Shown: in pieces, positions 23,473-32,140 of the stretch
Position numbering within the stretch: the stretch's first letter is position 1
Layout: every line of letters starts with the position of its first letter
Source of the DNA: Acidobacteriota bacterium
Lineage (GTDB): Bacteria > Acidobacteriota > Aminicenantia > UBA2199
DNA length: 44,357 nucleotides
Assembly: GCA_018897435.1 (NCBI GenBank)
Contig: JAHIKI010000036.1
Location: 1 to 44,357, forward strand
Direction: 5' to 3'
The notes under the pieces: model-generated
Told to the model about the DNA's origin: nothing
The model's database searches: none
Seen by the model: only the letters and a program-made list of their open reading frames with translations
Translations under genes and position numbers: made by a program

Positions 23473-25161
23473 TCAATAGCAGGTCAGCGTGAAAGGCATG
23501 GCCATGGCCGGGAAGAAGCGCTTGTAAACCTGCAGCCGGGTCTGCACATCCAGGGGATTCTGGGCCTTGGCATCGGCCAGCTCAAAGATCATGTCAAAAA
23601 AAGACTTTTTCTGCGGATAGATCTTTACCCCGAACTTTTCGCTCAGCGGGATGCGGGCCAGTTTCCTGGCTTCGGCCAAAGCGTCATTTAAACCGCCCAA
23701 ACTGTCGATCAGGTTCAATTTCAACGCCGCCTGGCCGCTCCACACACGGCCGCGGGCGATCTTGTCCACTTCGGCCACGGCCATTTTGCGGTTGCCGGCC
23801 ACTTTTTTCAAGAACTCATCGTAGATGCGCTGCATGTCGGCCATGACCTTTTGCTTTTCCCGCTCGGAAAACAACTGGTAATCAGAATACATGCCGGCGA
23901 ATTCAGAGGTTTTGACGATCTCCTTGCTGATGCCCAGCTTGTCATAAAGTCCCTTCAGCACGAACTTACCGGAGATGACTCCGATCGACCCGGTTATGGT
24001 CTGGGCCTGGGCGAATATTTTCCGGGACGACAGCGAGATCCAGTAGCCGCCGGAAGCGGCCATGTCGGACATGGATATGACCAGTGGTTTTTTCTGGGCC
24101 AGCAATTCGGCCTCGCGCAGGATGACATCGGATGCCACGGCCGAGCCTCCCGGGCTGTCGATCCTGAGCACAACCGCCTTGACAGCGTAATTGTTACGCG
24201 CCCGGCGCAACTGGCCGGCCAAGGTGTCGGCGCCCAGGACGTCGCCGCCGAAAAGGGACTGGCCGCCGCTCCGGCCCATGTTGATCTCTCCAGATGCGAA
24301 AATGACGGCAATCTTCTTGCTGCCGCTGAACGGGAGAGGCGAACTGGTTTTGGCATAGCTTTTAAAATCCACTTCCGGATACTTGGCCGGCAGGGATTGG
24401 AACATGTCGTCCTCGTAACCCAGGGCATCGATCAGTTTGCTTTTGACGTATTCTTCCTGGGGCAGCGGCGATTGGTCGAGTATCTTCTTGACCTCCCGGC
24501 CGTCCAGTTTGCGGTTGGCGGCAATGCCGGAAATAACGGCCTGGTAAAGGTCGTCGATGAGCGCTTGGGTGGATTCCCGATGAGCCGGAGTCATGCGCTC
24601 TTCGGTGAAGGTGTTGCTGGCAGTCTTGTAATCGCCGATATGGAACACCTCGGCCTGAACCCCCAGTTTGGATAGGGTGTTTTTTAAAAAAAGCGCCTCG
24701 GCGCCGATGCCGCTGATGGAGAGACAGCCGCCTTTGAACATAATCACTTTGCCGGCGAAAGAGGCCAGGTAATATTCCTTCAAGCCGCCGTCGACGATGA
24801 AGGCCACGACCGGTTTTTTGCTGGCCGCGAATTTTTTTAGCAATTGGCCGATCTCCTCGATCTTGGCAAAGCCGGTTTCCAGGTATTGCACGCGCAGCAA
24901 TACGCCCTTGATCCGTTCATCCTTGGCCGCCCTTTCCAGGTTGTACCAAAGATCGTTAATCGATATGGCGGCTCCCGACAGCCCCGGGAAGCGGGTGGGG
25001 GCTGTTTCGGCCAAGGAACCGGCAAGGTCGATTTTCAAATAGGCTTTTTCGGGAACATAGGGTTCCTGGTTGAACTGCAGATAAATAAAACCGCCGATAA
25101 TGAACAGGCCCAACAAAATGACGATGACCACCAGCAGGGCGATCAGCACGCTTCGCTTCAT
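23473..25161 (-). CDS. sppA: Signal peptide peptidase SppA, 67K type
   Basis: 562 residues with one N-terminal membrane anchor (about 5-28) and the catalytic domain in the periplasm. SppA degrades cleaved signal peptides using a Ser-Lys dyad with the two residues in different halves. The Lys is Lys179 in HIGDYKTASNTFTEERMTP and the Ser is Ser370 in SMSDMAASGGYWISL, both in the expected context. RIDSPGGSAVASD forms the oxyanion region. The tandem-domain length matches the long E. coli-like form. AAGGAGA precedes the ATG. It is followed downstream only by the convergent unknown gene. Confidence 0.94.
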   Translation of the reverse strand: MKRSVLIALLVVIVILLGLFIIGGFIYLQFNQEPYVPEKAYLKIDLAGSLAETAPTRFPGLSGAAISINDLWYNLERAAKDERIKGVLLRVQYLETGFAKIEEIGQLLKKFAASKKPVVAFIVDGGLKEYYLASFAGKVIMFKGGCLSISGIGAEALFLKNTLSKLGVQAEVFHIGDYKTASNTFTEERMTPAHRESTQALIDDLYQAVISGIAANRKLDGREVKKILDQSPLPQEEYVKSKLIDALGYEDDMFQSLPAKYPEVDFKSYAKTSSPLPFSGSKKIAVIFASGEINMGRSGGQSLFGGDVLGADTLAGQLRRARNNYAVKAVVLRIDSPGGSAVASDVILREAELLAQKKPLVISMSDMAASGGYWISLSSRKIFAQAQTITGSIGVISGKFVLKGLYDKLGISKEIVKTSEFAGMYSDYQLFSEREKQKVMADMQRIYDEFLKKVAGNRKMAVAEVDKIARGRVWSGQAALKLNLIDSLGGLNDALAEARKLARIPLSEKFGVKIYPQKKSFFDMIFELADAKAQNPLDVQTRLQVYKRFFPAMAMPFTLTCY

Positions 25162-25301
25162 TATATGTCTCCTTGGTTATAAATCCTTAGGAATATTATT
25201 ATACTGTTTTCGACACGACAAAGTTCAAAAAAATCAGGGCCGGCAACAGTATTTCGTCCAGAGCGAAGATATTGACTCGTAGGATCAGCGGCCGGGAAAT
25301 T

Positions 25302-26177
25302 TCAGGCGTTGCTTTGGAATGGCAGGGCTTTGGTTTTGCCACGGTGGGAATTCAAGGCCAGGGCCAGCAGGATCATGGCGGCGCCCAGGGCCAGGCGGAC
25401 GAGATCTGTTCGTTCATGAAAAAAAAGAAGGGACACCGCAATGGCTAAAGGGATCTTGACATTGTTGGAAACAGCCAATAAACCTGCAGAAACCTTGGTC
25501 GCGCCTACGTTCCAAAGGAAAAATCCCACTCCGGAGGCCAGCAATCCCAAATACAACAGGACCAGCACTTGGCCGCTGTCCAGTATCAGGTCCGGCAGAC
25601 CCGTAACCAACAGCATGGCCAGACCCGCAGCCGTCGTTCCGCCCAGGTAAAGCCAGGCGAAACCTTCGCGATCCTTCCATATCCTGACCGCCGGCATCAG
25701 GCGCCGGTAAAAGATCTGACCCAAGGCGAAACAAAGGTTGGAAACCTGCACCAGGGCAAAACCAACAAGCAGGTCGGCCCTGCCCAACCCGGAATACACG
25801 ATCATAGCGGTCCCGGCTACAGCCAGTAGCGCTGTCCAAAAATGGAGTGGCCGGAAACGTTTTTCCCAGAGATCGTCTACTGCAGTCACATAGAGCGGGG
25901 TGAAAATGGTGAACAGGGCCACCTGGTGGGCAGCCAAAAAACGGAACGACTGGATATAAAAAACGTACATCAAACCAAACTGGATCATACCGATTAAAAA
26001 AAGGCGCAGGGTCATGGCCGCAGGGATCTTTCGCGGCCGCAGCTGGGGAAGAAAAAGCAGCAAAGATAGGGCCAGGCGGGCGAAGGCCACAAAACCAGCG
26101 TCCAGGCCACCGAGATATTTTTTAATCAAACCGAAAGAAAAGGCCCAGATGAATGAAGTGATCAGCAGAAGCGCCAT
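25302..26177 (-). CDS. EamA/DMT-superfamily transporter
   Basis: 291 residues, ten membrane helices in two repeats of five (drug/metabolite transporter family). Typical text includes SFIWAFSFGLIKKYLGG and FARLALSLLLFLPQLRPRK in the first repeat and NVKIPLAIAVSLLFFHERT in the second. The substrate is unknown. The ATG lies seven bases after a TATAGT box with no ribosome site, so a leaderless message is likely. Confidence 0.88.
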   Translation of the reverse strand: MALLLITSFIWAFSFGLIKKYLGGLDAGFVAFARLALSLLLFLPQLRPRKIPAAMTLRLFLIGMIQFGLMYVFYIQSFRFLAAHQVALFTIFTPLYVTAVDDLWEKRFRPLHFWTALLAVAGTAMIVYSGLGRADLLVGFALVQVSNLCFALGQIFYRRLMPAVRIWKDREGFAWLYLGGTTAAGLAMLLVTGLPDLILDSGQVLVLLYLGLLASGVGFFLWNVGATKVSAGLLAVSNNVKIPLAIAVSLLFFHERTDLVRLALGAAMILLALALNSHRGKTKALPFQSNA

Positions 26178-26184
26178 GCCCCCG

Positions 26185-26212
26185 ACTATAGCAGATTTAG
26201 CCGAATTTTCAA
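26185..26212 (-). promoter_or_regulatory. Promoter for a leaderless EamA mRNA
   Basis: TTGAAA (26212-26207), a 16-base spacer and TATAGT (26190-26185), then seven bases (CGGGGGC) to the ATG. Confidence 0.58.
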
Positions 26213-26241
26213 AAATTAGCTGAACAAATGTCAGACGTCAA

Positions 26242-26530
26242 TTATCCCCCCGGCTGCGCCACCCTTAAAAAAGAGGGTTAAGAAAAAGGCAATATTGCCT
26301 GCTGTTCCCCTCCCCCCTTACCCAAGGGGGGATAAAGGGGGGATCAGTATTCCGAAAGTAAACAACAATGCCTTCCACTAAAAACTTATCCCCCCGGCTG
26401 CGCCACCCCCCTTGCCAAGGGGGGTTGTCTAACGAAAACACCATGAATAAACAGGTATCTGCAATCGCTCCATTCTTCATCTCACTCCCCCCTTACCCAA
26501 GGGGGGATAAAGGGGGGATCAGTATTCCGT
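26242..26530. repeat. Family D repeat block, left of DUF559
   Basis: Built from TTATCCCCCCGGCTGCGCC, CCCCCCTTACCCAAGGGGGG (an eight-pair stem with loop ACCC), GGATAAAGGGGGGATCAG and CCAAGGGGGG units. Stretches 26251-26343 and 26306-26412 recur almost base for base at 27104-27199 and 27016-27119 on the other side of the nuclease gene, as direct repeats of about 100 bases. The block contains no gene. Confidence 0.88.
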
Positions 26531-26570
26531 AAAAAGGTATGGTTAATAAAATAAATGTAATACTAAGGCT

Positions 26571-26969
26571 CTATGAACACATCGCCAGAATTCTGTCGCA
26601 AACTCCAGTGAAATGCATCATTACATCATGATCTGAAAAACGGACAACCCGTAAACCATATGCTACTAAAATTTCCGTTCGTTCCTTGTCCAATGCCCTC
26701 CCTTTATCCTTGAAATGACCGGCACCATCGATCTCAATAACAAGTTTCATTTTGGGGCAATAGAAATCAACAATGAAATTGTCTATTGGGCGCTGTCGTA
26801 ATACACGAAATTTAAAATCCCGAAGCAATCCTTCCCACAGTTTTTTTTCCGCAGAGGTCAAAGCCTTTCGCATTGAACGGGCCAGACCGACCAGATCAGG
26901 ATTGTAAGGCAAGTGAAAACCGGTAGTGATCAATCCCTTTCTTTTTAACGATTCATAATCCCAATTCAT
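26571..26969 (-). CDS. DUF559-family nuclease-like protein
   Basis: 132 residues. DUF559 belongs to the PD-(D/E)xK/Vsr-like endonuclease superfamily. ALTSAEKKLWEGLLRDFKF and RVLRQRPIDNFIVDFYCPK are typical, and the catalytic core is VDF then VIEIDGAGH (Asp, then Glu-x-Asp), with DKERTEILVAYGLRVVRF at the end. All expected acidic residues are present, so it may be active. The first 25 residues (MNWDYESLKRKG) are an extension. It is isolated, points against the repeats' reading sense, and is enclosed by long direct copies of family D repeats, the look of a mobile cassette. Confidence 0.86.
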   Translation of the reverse strand: MNWDYESLKRKGLITTGFHLPYNPDLVGLARSMRKALTSAEKKLWEGLLRDFKFRVLRQRPIDNFIVDFYCPKMKLVIEIDGAGHFKDKGRALDKERTEILVAYGLRVVRFSDHDVMMHFTGVCDRILAMCS

Positions 26970-27015
26970 TTCGATTCATTGTAACAGATAGTACATTTAT
27001 TATCTTTGCTCACTT

Positions 27016-27200
27016 CCCCTCCCCCCTTACCCAAGGGGGGAAACAGGGGGGATCAGTATCTCGGAGTAAACATTTATGCCTTCCACTAAAAACTTATCCC
27101 CCCGGCTGCGCCACCCCCCTTAAAAAAGGGGGTTAAGAAAAAGGCAATATTGCCTGCTGTTCCCCTCCCCCCTTACCCAAGGGGGGATAAAGGGGGGATT
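27016..27200. repeat. Family D repeat block, right of DUF559
   Basis: Same modules as 26242-26530: CCCCCCTTACCCAAGGGGGG at two places, TTATCCCCCCGGCTGCGCC and CAATATTGCCTGCTGTTCCC. The order of modules matches the left block, so the pair frames the nuclease gene. Differences are point changes only, which suggests recent duplication. Confidence 0.88.
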
Positions 27201-27265
27201 TGAATATCGATGATTTTGAGGCTAAATATCTGTTGCATCCTTACGATTTTTCATAAACTCCCTAC

Positions 27266-27294
27266 TTGCAAAACATGGGCGCTTGTATTATAAA
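27266..27294 (+). promoter_or_regulatory. Promoter of the aminotransferase gene
   Basis: TTGCAA (27266-27271), a 17-base spacer and TATAAA (27289-27294), about 45 bases before the GTG start. Confidence 0.6.
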
Positions 27295-27339
27295 TAGATT
27301 TAACCTTTAACGATTTTCACCATCCATAAGGAGGATGCC

Positions 27340-28575
27340 GTGATCAATTACGATCAATTTTTATCCAATACTGCCAAGGGCATGAAACGTTCGGAGATCC
27401 GCGAGCTGCTGAAACTCACCCGCAAACCGGGCATCATTTCATTCGCCGGCGGCCTGCCGGCCCCGGACCTGTTTCCCATCGACGACATCAAGGAAATGTG
27501 CAAGATTGTCTTGGAAAAAGAAGGCAAAACCGCCCTGCAATACGGTCCTACCGAAGGCGACAACCGCCTGCGCGAGGAACTTGCCAAAATGATGAACAAG
27601 GACGGAGTAAATATCAGCAGCGACCATATCCTGATCGTCACATCATCCCAGCAGGGGCTGGACCTGGTGGGGAAAATATTCGTCGATCCGGGCGATGTGA
27701 TCATGACCAGCCGGCCCACCTATGTCGGCGCCATCCAGGCCTTCAACTCCTACGGTGCGAAAATGATGGGCATAGAGTTGGACCAGGAAGGCACCCAGAC
27801 GTCTCTGCTGGAAGCCGAGATCGCCAAGCTCGCCGCCAAGGGCAGCAAGCCGAAATTCATTTACGAAATTCCCGATTTCCAGAACCCCTCGGGCATCACC
27901 ATGAGTCTGAAAAGAAGAAAGGAACTCATCCGCATCGCCGAAAAATACGACCTGATCATCGTCGAAGACTCACCCTACCGGCAGCTGCGCTTCGAAGGCA
28001 AATCCGAACCATCGCTGATCAGCATGAACTCGGAGCGGATACTTTCCCTGTACACCTTCAGCAAGATCCTGCTGCCCGGCTTTCGGTTGGGCTGGATGGC
28101 CGGCCCCAGCGAACTGATCCAAAAAGCTGTGATCGCCAAGCAATCGGTCGACCTATGCTCCCCCCCGTTCAACCAGTCCATCCTTTACGAATACCTGAGC
28201 CGCGGTCTGTTGGAAAAACAGATCGTTGTCATTAGCAAAGCCTATAAGGAAAAGAGGGATTTCATGCTGGACAAAATGGCCCAGTACATGCCCAAACTTC
28301 CCGGGTTGAAGTGGACCCACCCCCAGGGCGGCTTGTTTCTTTGGGTCACTCTGCCGGAAAGCATGGATGCCGGCGAAATGTTCATTGCCGCTGTTGAAAA
28401 GCAGGTAGCGTATGTAGTAGGCACGGCTTTTTACCCGGACAGCGGCGGCAGCAATTGCTTCCGTATGAATTTCTCTTATTCGAGCATGGCCGAGATCGAG
28501 GAAGGGGTGAAACGCCTGGCCCTGGTCATCGGTACATGGAAAGGACGCCAGGAGACTTCGATTATTACTCCATAA
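27340..28575 (+). CDS. PLP-dependent aminotransferase, LysN/2-aminoadipate type
   Basis: 411 residues, fold-type I class I/II aminotransferase. ISFAGGLPAPDLFP near residue 33 and QYGPTEGDNRLREEL are typical of the MocR-related LysN/AadAT group that acts on 2-aminoadipate, leucine and aromatic amino acids. NPSG (182-185), Asp210, the Schiff-base Lys242 in YTFSKILLPGFRLGW and Arg249 are in place. The C-terminal NCFRMNFS holds the carboxylate-binding arginine. The start is GTG at 27340, with AAGGAGG (27328-27334) six bases before. Substrate specificity cannot be settled by eye. Confidence 0.9.
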   Translation: MINYDQFLSNTAKGMKRSEIRELLKLTRKPGIISFAGGLPAPDLFPIDDIKEMCKIVLEKEGKTALQYGPTEGDNRLREELAKMMNKDGVNISSDHILIVTSSQQGLDLVGKIFVDPGDVIMTSRPTYVGAIQAFNSYGAKMMGIELDQEGTQTSLLEAEIAKLAAKGSKPKFIYEIPDFQNPSGITMSLKRRKELIRIAEKYDLIIVEDSPYRQLRFEGKSEPSLISMNSERILSLYTFSKILLPGFRLGWMAGPSELIQKAVIAKQSVDLCSPPFNQSILYEYLSRGLLEKQIVVISKAYKEKRDFMLDKMAQYMPKLPGLKWTHPQGGLFLWVTLPESMDAGEMFIAAVEKQVAYVVGTAFYPDSGGSNCFRMNFSYSSMAEIEEGVKRLALVIGTWKGRQETSIITP

Positions 28576-28590
28576 AGAAGTAGTTAAAGC

Positions 28591-28617
28591 GTTGAAGTGT
28601 TGAAGAGTTGAAGTGTT
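28591..28617. repeat. Short tandem GTTGAAGTGTTGAAGA motif
   Basis: GTTGAAGTGTTGAAGAGTTG and the following AAGTGTT are three near-copies of a nine-base unit in the 75-base gap between the convergent aminotransferase and radical SAM genes. Nothing else is visible there. Confidence 0.4.
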
Positions 28618-28650
28618 ATAAATTAAGAAACGAAATCTAAGAACAAGGCA

Positions 28651-29982
28651 CTACTCGGAAATATTGAGGGGCATCCAGAGGACGGGAGAGCCGCCTTTCT
28701 CGAACCAATCAGCGCCTTCGCTGACCATGTCGAATTTCAGCCAGTAATCACCGCTACGGCTGACAGCAGGCAACTCCATTCTCACGATAGCTTTCTCTCC
28801 CCCGGTCATTGGACGTGGCAGAAAAGCCCGGGCGAAATTCAATTCCAACAATCTCTTTTCAGCGTCGTAGAGCTGGGCACCCAATCTGACCCAGCGCCGC
28901 CCTGAAAAGGCCTGGGTGATCCAGGTGGCGCCGCCGCGGTTTTTTACAGCTACATTTAGAACAATTTTTTGACCGCTAGGGCCAGCCAGGCGGTTTTTTT
29001 CTACTTTGATCCTGGCGCTATACCGATTGCCCTTCAGCGCCGAGCCGATCTGGCTTGAATCCCAGATCTGGTTAAATATCCGTTTCCAGGCCGGGCTGTC
29101 GATCCGGTATTTTTTTGAAGCCGCCCCGGCTGGATGATCGGTGATCTCCCAGGTCAGGCGGTCGACGCCGATTTTTTTTGCCAGAAGCTTGGCCTTGGCC
29201 ATCTGCCAGAAGGAGTCATTCCACTTGAACAGGATATAGCGCCAGTTGATGAAGGGCACTTCCCGCCCCAGGCGCCTTTTCTCCCTTACCAGCGCCGCCA
29301 TATTTTTCAACAGTTTGCCAAAATCGCCACCCTGGCGGTAACGGCCATAGGCGCGCTGATCGGCGCCATCGACAGAAAACGTGACCTCGTCGATGCCCGA
29401 TTCAGCCAAGCGGGTAATTTTTTTTTCATCAAGCAGCAAGCCGTTGCTGCTGGTGTATAAATAAATATGGGGGTATTTTTTTTTTACGTGCTCGATCATG
29501 TCCAGCGCCTGGGGATGGACGAAAGGTTCGCCATAATTGAAAAAATCGAGGCGGATCAGCCCGGCGCCGATCTCCTCCAGCAGGAGTTGGAATTCTTCCC
29601 TGGGGAAAAACTTCCTTTCCCTAGTGGCGACCAGACCTGCCCCCGGAGCGCAAACGGCCTGGAAACAGTTCAAATTACAGACAACCGTGGGTTCGAAGAA
29701 GATCCTGGGCAAAACTTCCAAATTGACCGGCTGCTGCGGCACCGGTTCTCCGTCTTTGAGGTTTTTTTTTAATCCGCAATCAAGACAAAAACCGGAAAAA
29801 CCGGCGTTCAACTCATGTCTGATCTGCCGCACTTTGGCACTGCGCCAGATAGCGATCAGGTTGGTTTCTCGCAAATGTCCCAGCGGCCTCTCGCCCTTGG
29901 GATCGGCGCAGCCGCAGACCACCTTGCCGTCACAAAGCACCACCAGGATATTAAAAATCCAATCGCAGGTGAAGCGTGTCAC
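28651..29982 (-). CDS. Radical SAM protein with N-terminal SPASM-like and C-terminal beta-sandwich domains
   Basis: 443 residues. Residues 1-72 carry a cysteine set (Cys6, 17, 23, 25, 66, 69) with the SPASM-like layout DGKVVCGCAD, GHLRETNLIAIWRS and GFCLDCG, but at the N-terminus instead of after the core. The radical SAM core runs about 93-310. Its cluster motif is CNLNCFQAVC (Cys102, 106, 111), a C-x3-C-x4-C spacing rather than C-x3-C-x2-C, followed by FNYGEPF. Residues about 325-443 form a beta domain ending in YWLKFDMVSEGADWFEKGG, known as an accessory domain near sugar enzymes. The start is GTG, abutting the mglA stop (TAA-GTG). The product is unknown. Confidence 0.8.
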   Translation of the reverse strand: MTRFTCDWIFNILVVLCDGKVVCGCADPKGERPLGHLRETNLIAIWRSAKVRQIRHELNAGFSGFCLDCGLKKNLKDGEPVPQQPVNLEVLPRIFFEPTVVCNLNCFQAVCAPGAGLVATRERKFFPREEFQLLLEEIGAGLIRLDFFNYGEPFVHPQALDMIEHVKKKYPHIYLYTSSNGLLLDEKKITRLAESGIDEVTFSVDGADQRAYGRYRQGGDFGKLLKNMAALVREKRRLGREVPFINWRYILFKWNDSFWQMAKAKLLAKKIGVDRLTWEITDHPAGAASKKYRIDSPAWKRIFNQIWDSSQIGSALKGNRYSARIKVEKNRLAGPSGQKIVLNVAVKNRGGATWITQAFSGRRWVRLGAQLYDAEKRLLELNFARAFLPRPMTGGEKAIVRMELPAVSRSGDYWLKFDMVSEGADWFEKGGSPVLWMPLNISE

Positions 29983-30573
29983 TTAGCCGATTTTGTTCTT
30001 GATTTCGGACATGATCTGCTTGGAAATTGCTTTCAGCGTATCCACCACCCCGTCGCCCTTGTAAGCGACGGCTTCGAGCACCGGCTCCTCTTTTCTTCTC
30101 AGCACACTGATCAGCTCGTTGGCCGGGGAAATATTGGGCAGATCGCGTTTGTTCAGCTGCAGGATATAGGGAATGGTAGCAAAATCTATCTTGTAATCAC
30201 GCAGGTTTTCCAGCATGTCCTGGATGCTTTCGATATTGGCCTCATAGCGTTCGGTCTGCGAATCGGCCACGAAAACCAGGCCGTCCACGCCTTTCAGAAT
30301 GAGCTTGCGCGAGGCGCTGTAATAGATCTGCCCGGGAACCGTGTAAAGGTGGAAGCGTACCTTGTAGTCCTTGATGGTCCCCAGGTCCAGGGGGAAAAAA
30401 TCAAAGAACAACGTTCGTTCGGTTTCGGTGGCCAGGCTCACCAGTTTACCCTTATTGTCTTTCTTTATTTTTTCATAAATATACTTGATGTTGGTCGTTT
30501 TGCCGCTCAGGCCGGGGCCGTAATAAACGATTTTAAAATTGATCTCTCTGGTGGAATAATTTAGGAAAGACAA
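29983..30573 (-). CDS. mglA: MglA-like small GTPase
   Basis: 196 residues, Ras-like. P-loop GPGLSGKTT (19-27), switch text TVPGQ (78-82) in place of the usual DxxGQ, and the guanine-specificity motif NKRD (141-144). LFFDFFPLDLG is the MglA hallmark after the first switch. MglA sets cell polarity and motility in Myxococcus together with the roadblock protein MglB. The start codon is TTG at 30573, with GGAG seven bases before, two bases after the mglB stop. It lies between mglB and the radical SAM gene in one operon. Confidence 0.93.
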   Translation of the reverse strand: MSFLNYSTREINFKIVYYGPGLSGKTTNIKYIYEKIKKDNKGKLVSLATETERTLFFDFFPLDLGTIKDYKVRFHLYTVPGQIYYSASRKLILKGVDGLVFVADSQTERYEANIESIQDMLENLRDYKIDFATIPYILQLNKRDLPNISPANELISVLRRKEEPVLEAVAYKGDGVVDTLKAISKQIMSEIKNKIG

Positions 30574-30575
30574 AA

Positions 30576-31064
30576 TTAATCTCCAAAAATGCGATCGATA
30601 TCTTCATCGGAAACCCCTTCGAAGGGAGAACTACCGGGAATCTTTTCGGAAGCTTTCAGTTTTTTGTTGATGGTCTCGAAGACCTTGATCAGTTCATCCA
30701 TGGCGCTGCGCACCCGGAAACGGACCAGCCCCAGGTTGGAGGTGTTGTCAAAAATAACCACCAGCATGGTGCGGTCATTGACCAGTGAAATGTGCAGGCT
30801 TTCCTTGGCGGATTCGTTCAGGACGGCAGTAAAATTATCGATTTTCAACATCTGGGCGATGCTGTTGATGGCGGCGACGCTGCCGGCGATCAGGGAAGAA
30901 ATGGAATTCAAGTTGATGTCGTCCATTTCTCCGGATGAGGCAATGCAATGGCCTTCCGAATCAGTGATGAATACGGCTTTGCCGCTGGTGTTGCTTTTTA
31001 ATTTTCGAAGAATTTCCTTGATCAGGACATATTCTTCATTGTAAATAATAAAATTTTCTTGCAT
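30576..31064 (-). CDS. mglB: MglB-like roadblock/LC7 protein
   Basis: 162 residues. A roadblock/LC7 domain covers about 10-125: GKAVFITDSEGHCIASSG, ISSLIAGSVAAINSIAQML and LHISLVNDRTMLVVIFDN. In MglB this domain forms a dimer that activates the GTPase of MglA. The C-terminal tail (SSPFEGVSDEDIDRIFGD) is acidic and may bind partners. It is the first gene of mglB-mglA-radical SAM. TATAAT at 31131-31126 could be its -10, but no good -35 is seen. Confidence 0.88.
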   Translation of the reverse strand: MQENFIIYNEEYVLIKEILRKLKSNTSGKAVFITDSEGHCIASSGEMDDINLNSISSLIAGSVAAINSIAQMLKIDNFTAVLNESAKESLHISLVNDRTMLVVIFDNTSNLGLVRFRVRSAMDELIKVFETINKKLKASEKIPGSSPFEGVSDEDIDRIFGD

Positions 31065-31177
31065 TTTTTATTCTTATTTCAACTCCTGGGCAAGCGGGCA
31101 TGCCATTTTTTACTCATATACATGAATTATAGCATTGCTGAAAAAAAAACGCCACCAACATTGTTTATTAAGACCTC

Positions 31178-31780
31178 CTACTTTACTTCCAGGCGGCCTT
31201 CGATGGCCTTGGCGATCGTCACTTCGTCGGCATAATCCAGATCGGCGCCCACCGGCAGTCCCTGCGCGATCCGCGAAATGGTAATTTTATACTGGCGGAG
31301 AATTTCTGTCAAATAATGAGCGGTGGCACTGCCTTCGGTGGTCGGGCTGGTGGCCAAAATCACTTCGCGGAAACTTCCGTTTTTGATCCGTTCGACAAGG
31401 CCGGAGATCCGCAATTCATCGGGGCCGATGCCGCGGATCGGCGAAAGGTTGCCCATCAGAACATGATAATGACCGTGGAACAAGCCGGTTTTTTCTATGG
31501 AATGAATATTGAACGGTTCCTCGACCACGCAGATCTTTTCGCTATCGCGCTCAGAGCTGGAACATATTTCACAAGGTTCGCTGGCGGTGATGTTGTTGCA
31601 GATCGAACAATAAAATATTTTTTCACGAGCCTGGACAATGGCGTCGGCCAGGGCCAGGGCTTTCTTTTTATCGGTCCGCAACAAGTAAAAAGCAATCCTT
31701 TGCGCCGACTTGCGGCCGATGCCCGGGATTTTTTTCAATTCCTCGATCAAACGGGCCAGGGGGGGGGTGTAATCAATCAT
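31178..31780 (-). CDS. recR: Recombination protein RecR
   Basis: 200 residues. RecR forms a ring clamp and loads RecA with RecO/RecF during gap repair. It has the helix-hairpin-helix (IPGIGRKSAQRIAFYLL), a four-cysteine zinc finger (Cys58, 61, 70, 73) and a Toprim domain (CVVEEPFNIHSIE to ATSPTTEGSATAHYL), then the Walker-like ARGLPVG position as AQGLPVGADLDYAD. Length and order are standard. It follows ybaB by about 40 bases on the same strand. Confidence 0.96.
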   Translation of the reverse strand: MIDYTPPLARLIEELKKIPGIGRKSAQRIAFYLLRTDKKKALALADAIVQAREKIFYCSICNNITASEPCEICSSSERDSEKICVVEEPFNIHSIEKTGLFHGHYHVLMGNLSPIRGIGPDELRISGLVERIKNGSFREVILATSPTTEGSATAHYLTEILRQYKITISRIAQGLPVGADLDYADEVTIAKAIEGRLEVK

Positions 31781-31819
31781 GACAGGATGGGGGTTGTCCA
31801 GGCCACAGGAACACCAACA

Positions 31820-32140
31820 TTACAGGGCGCCAAAAGGAAAACCGCCGGGCATAGCTCCAGCCATCCCCCCCAAACCGCTCTTTAATTTCTCTTCGACTTT
31901 GGTCTGGGCATCGTTGACCGCAGCCAAAATCAGGTCCTGCAGCATTTCGATATCCGCCGGGTCCACCACTTCGCAAGCGATGCGTATGGCTTTCAGTCGC
32001 TTGTGCCCATCCATATTGACCGTGACCATGCCGCCGCCGGCATTGCCTTCCACGCTGATGGCGTCCATTTCCTCTTCCATACGCTTGGCCATATTCTGGG
32101 CCATGCCCATCATTTTATTTATATCCGGCATTTTAGGCAT
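31820..32140 (-). CDS. ybaB: YbaB/EbfC-family nucleoid-associated protein
   Basis: 106 residues from ATG 32140. [20 protein letters not shown] is the helix of the family, followed by [20 protein letters not shown] and a glycine/methionine-rich tail ([16 protein letters not shown]). It binds DNA as a dimer. The frame is open ten codons upstream, but the start used here has GGAGG in front and overlaps the dnaX stop by eight bases, the classic dnaX-ybaB-recR arrangement. Confidence 0.93.
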   Translation of the reverse strand: MPKMPDINKMMGMAQNMAKRMEEEMDAISVEGNAGGGMVTVNMDGHKRLKAIRIACEVVDPADIEMLQDLILAAVNDAQTKVEEKLKSGLGGMAGAMPGGFPFGAL

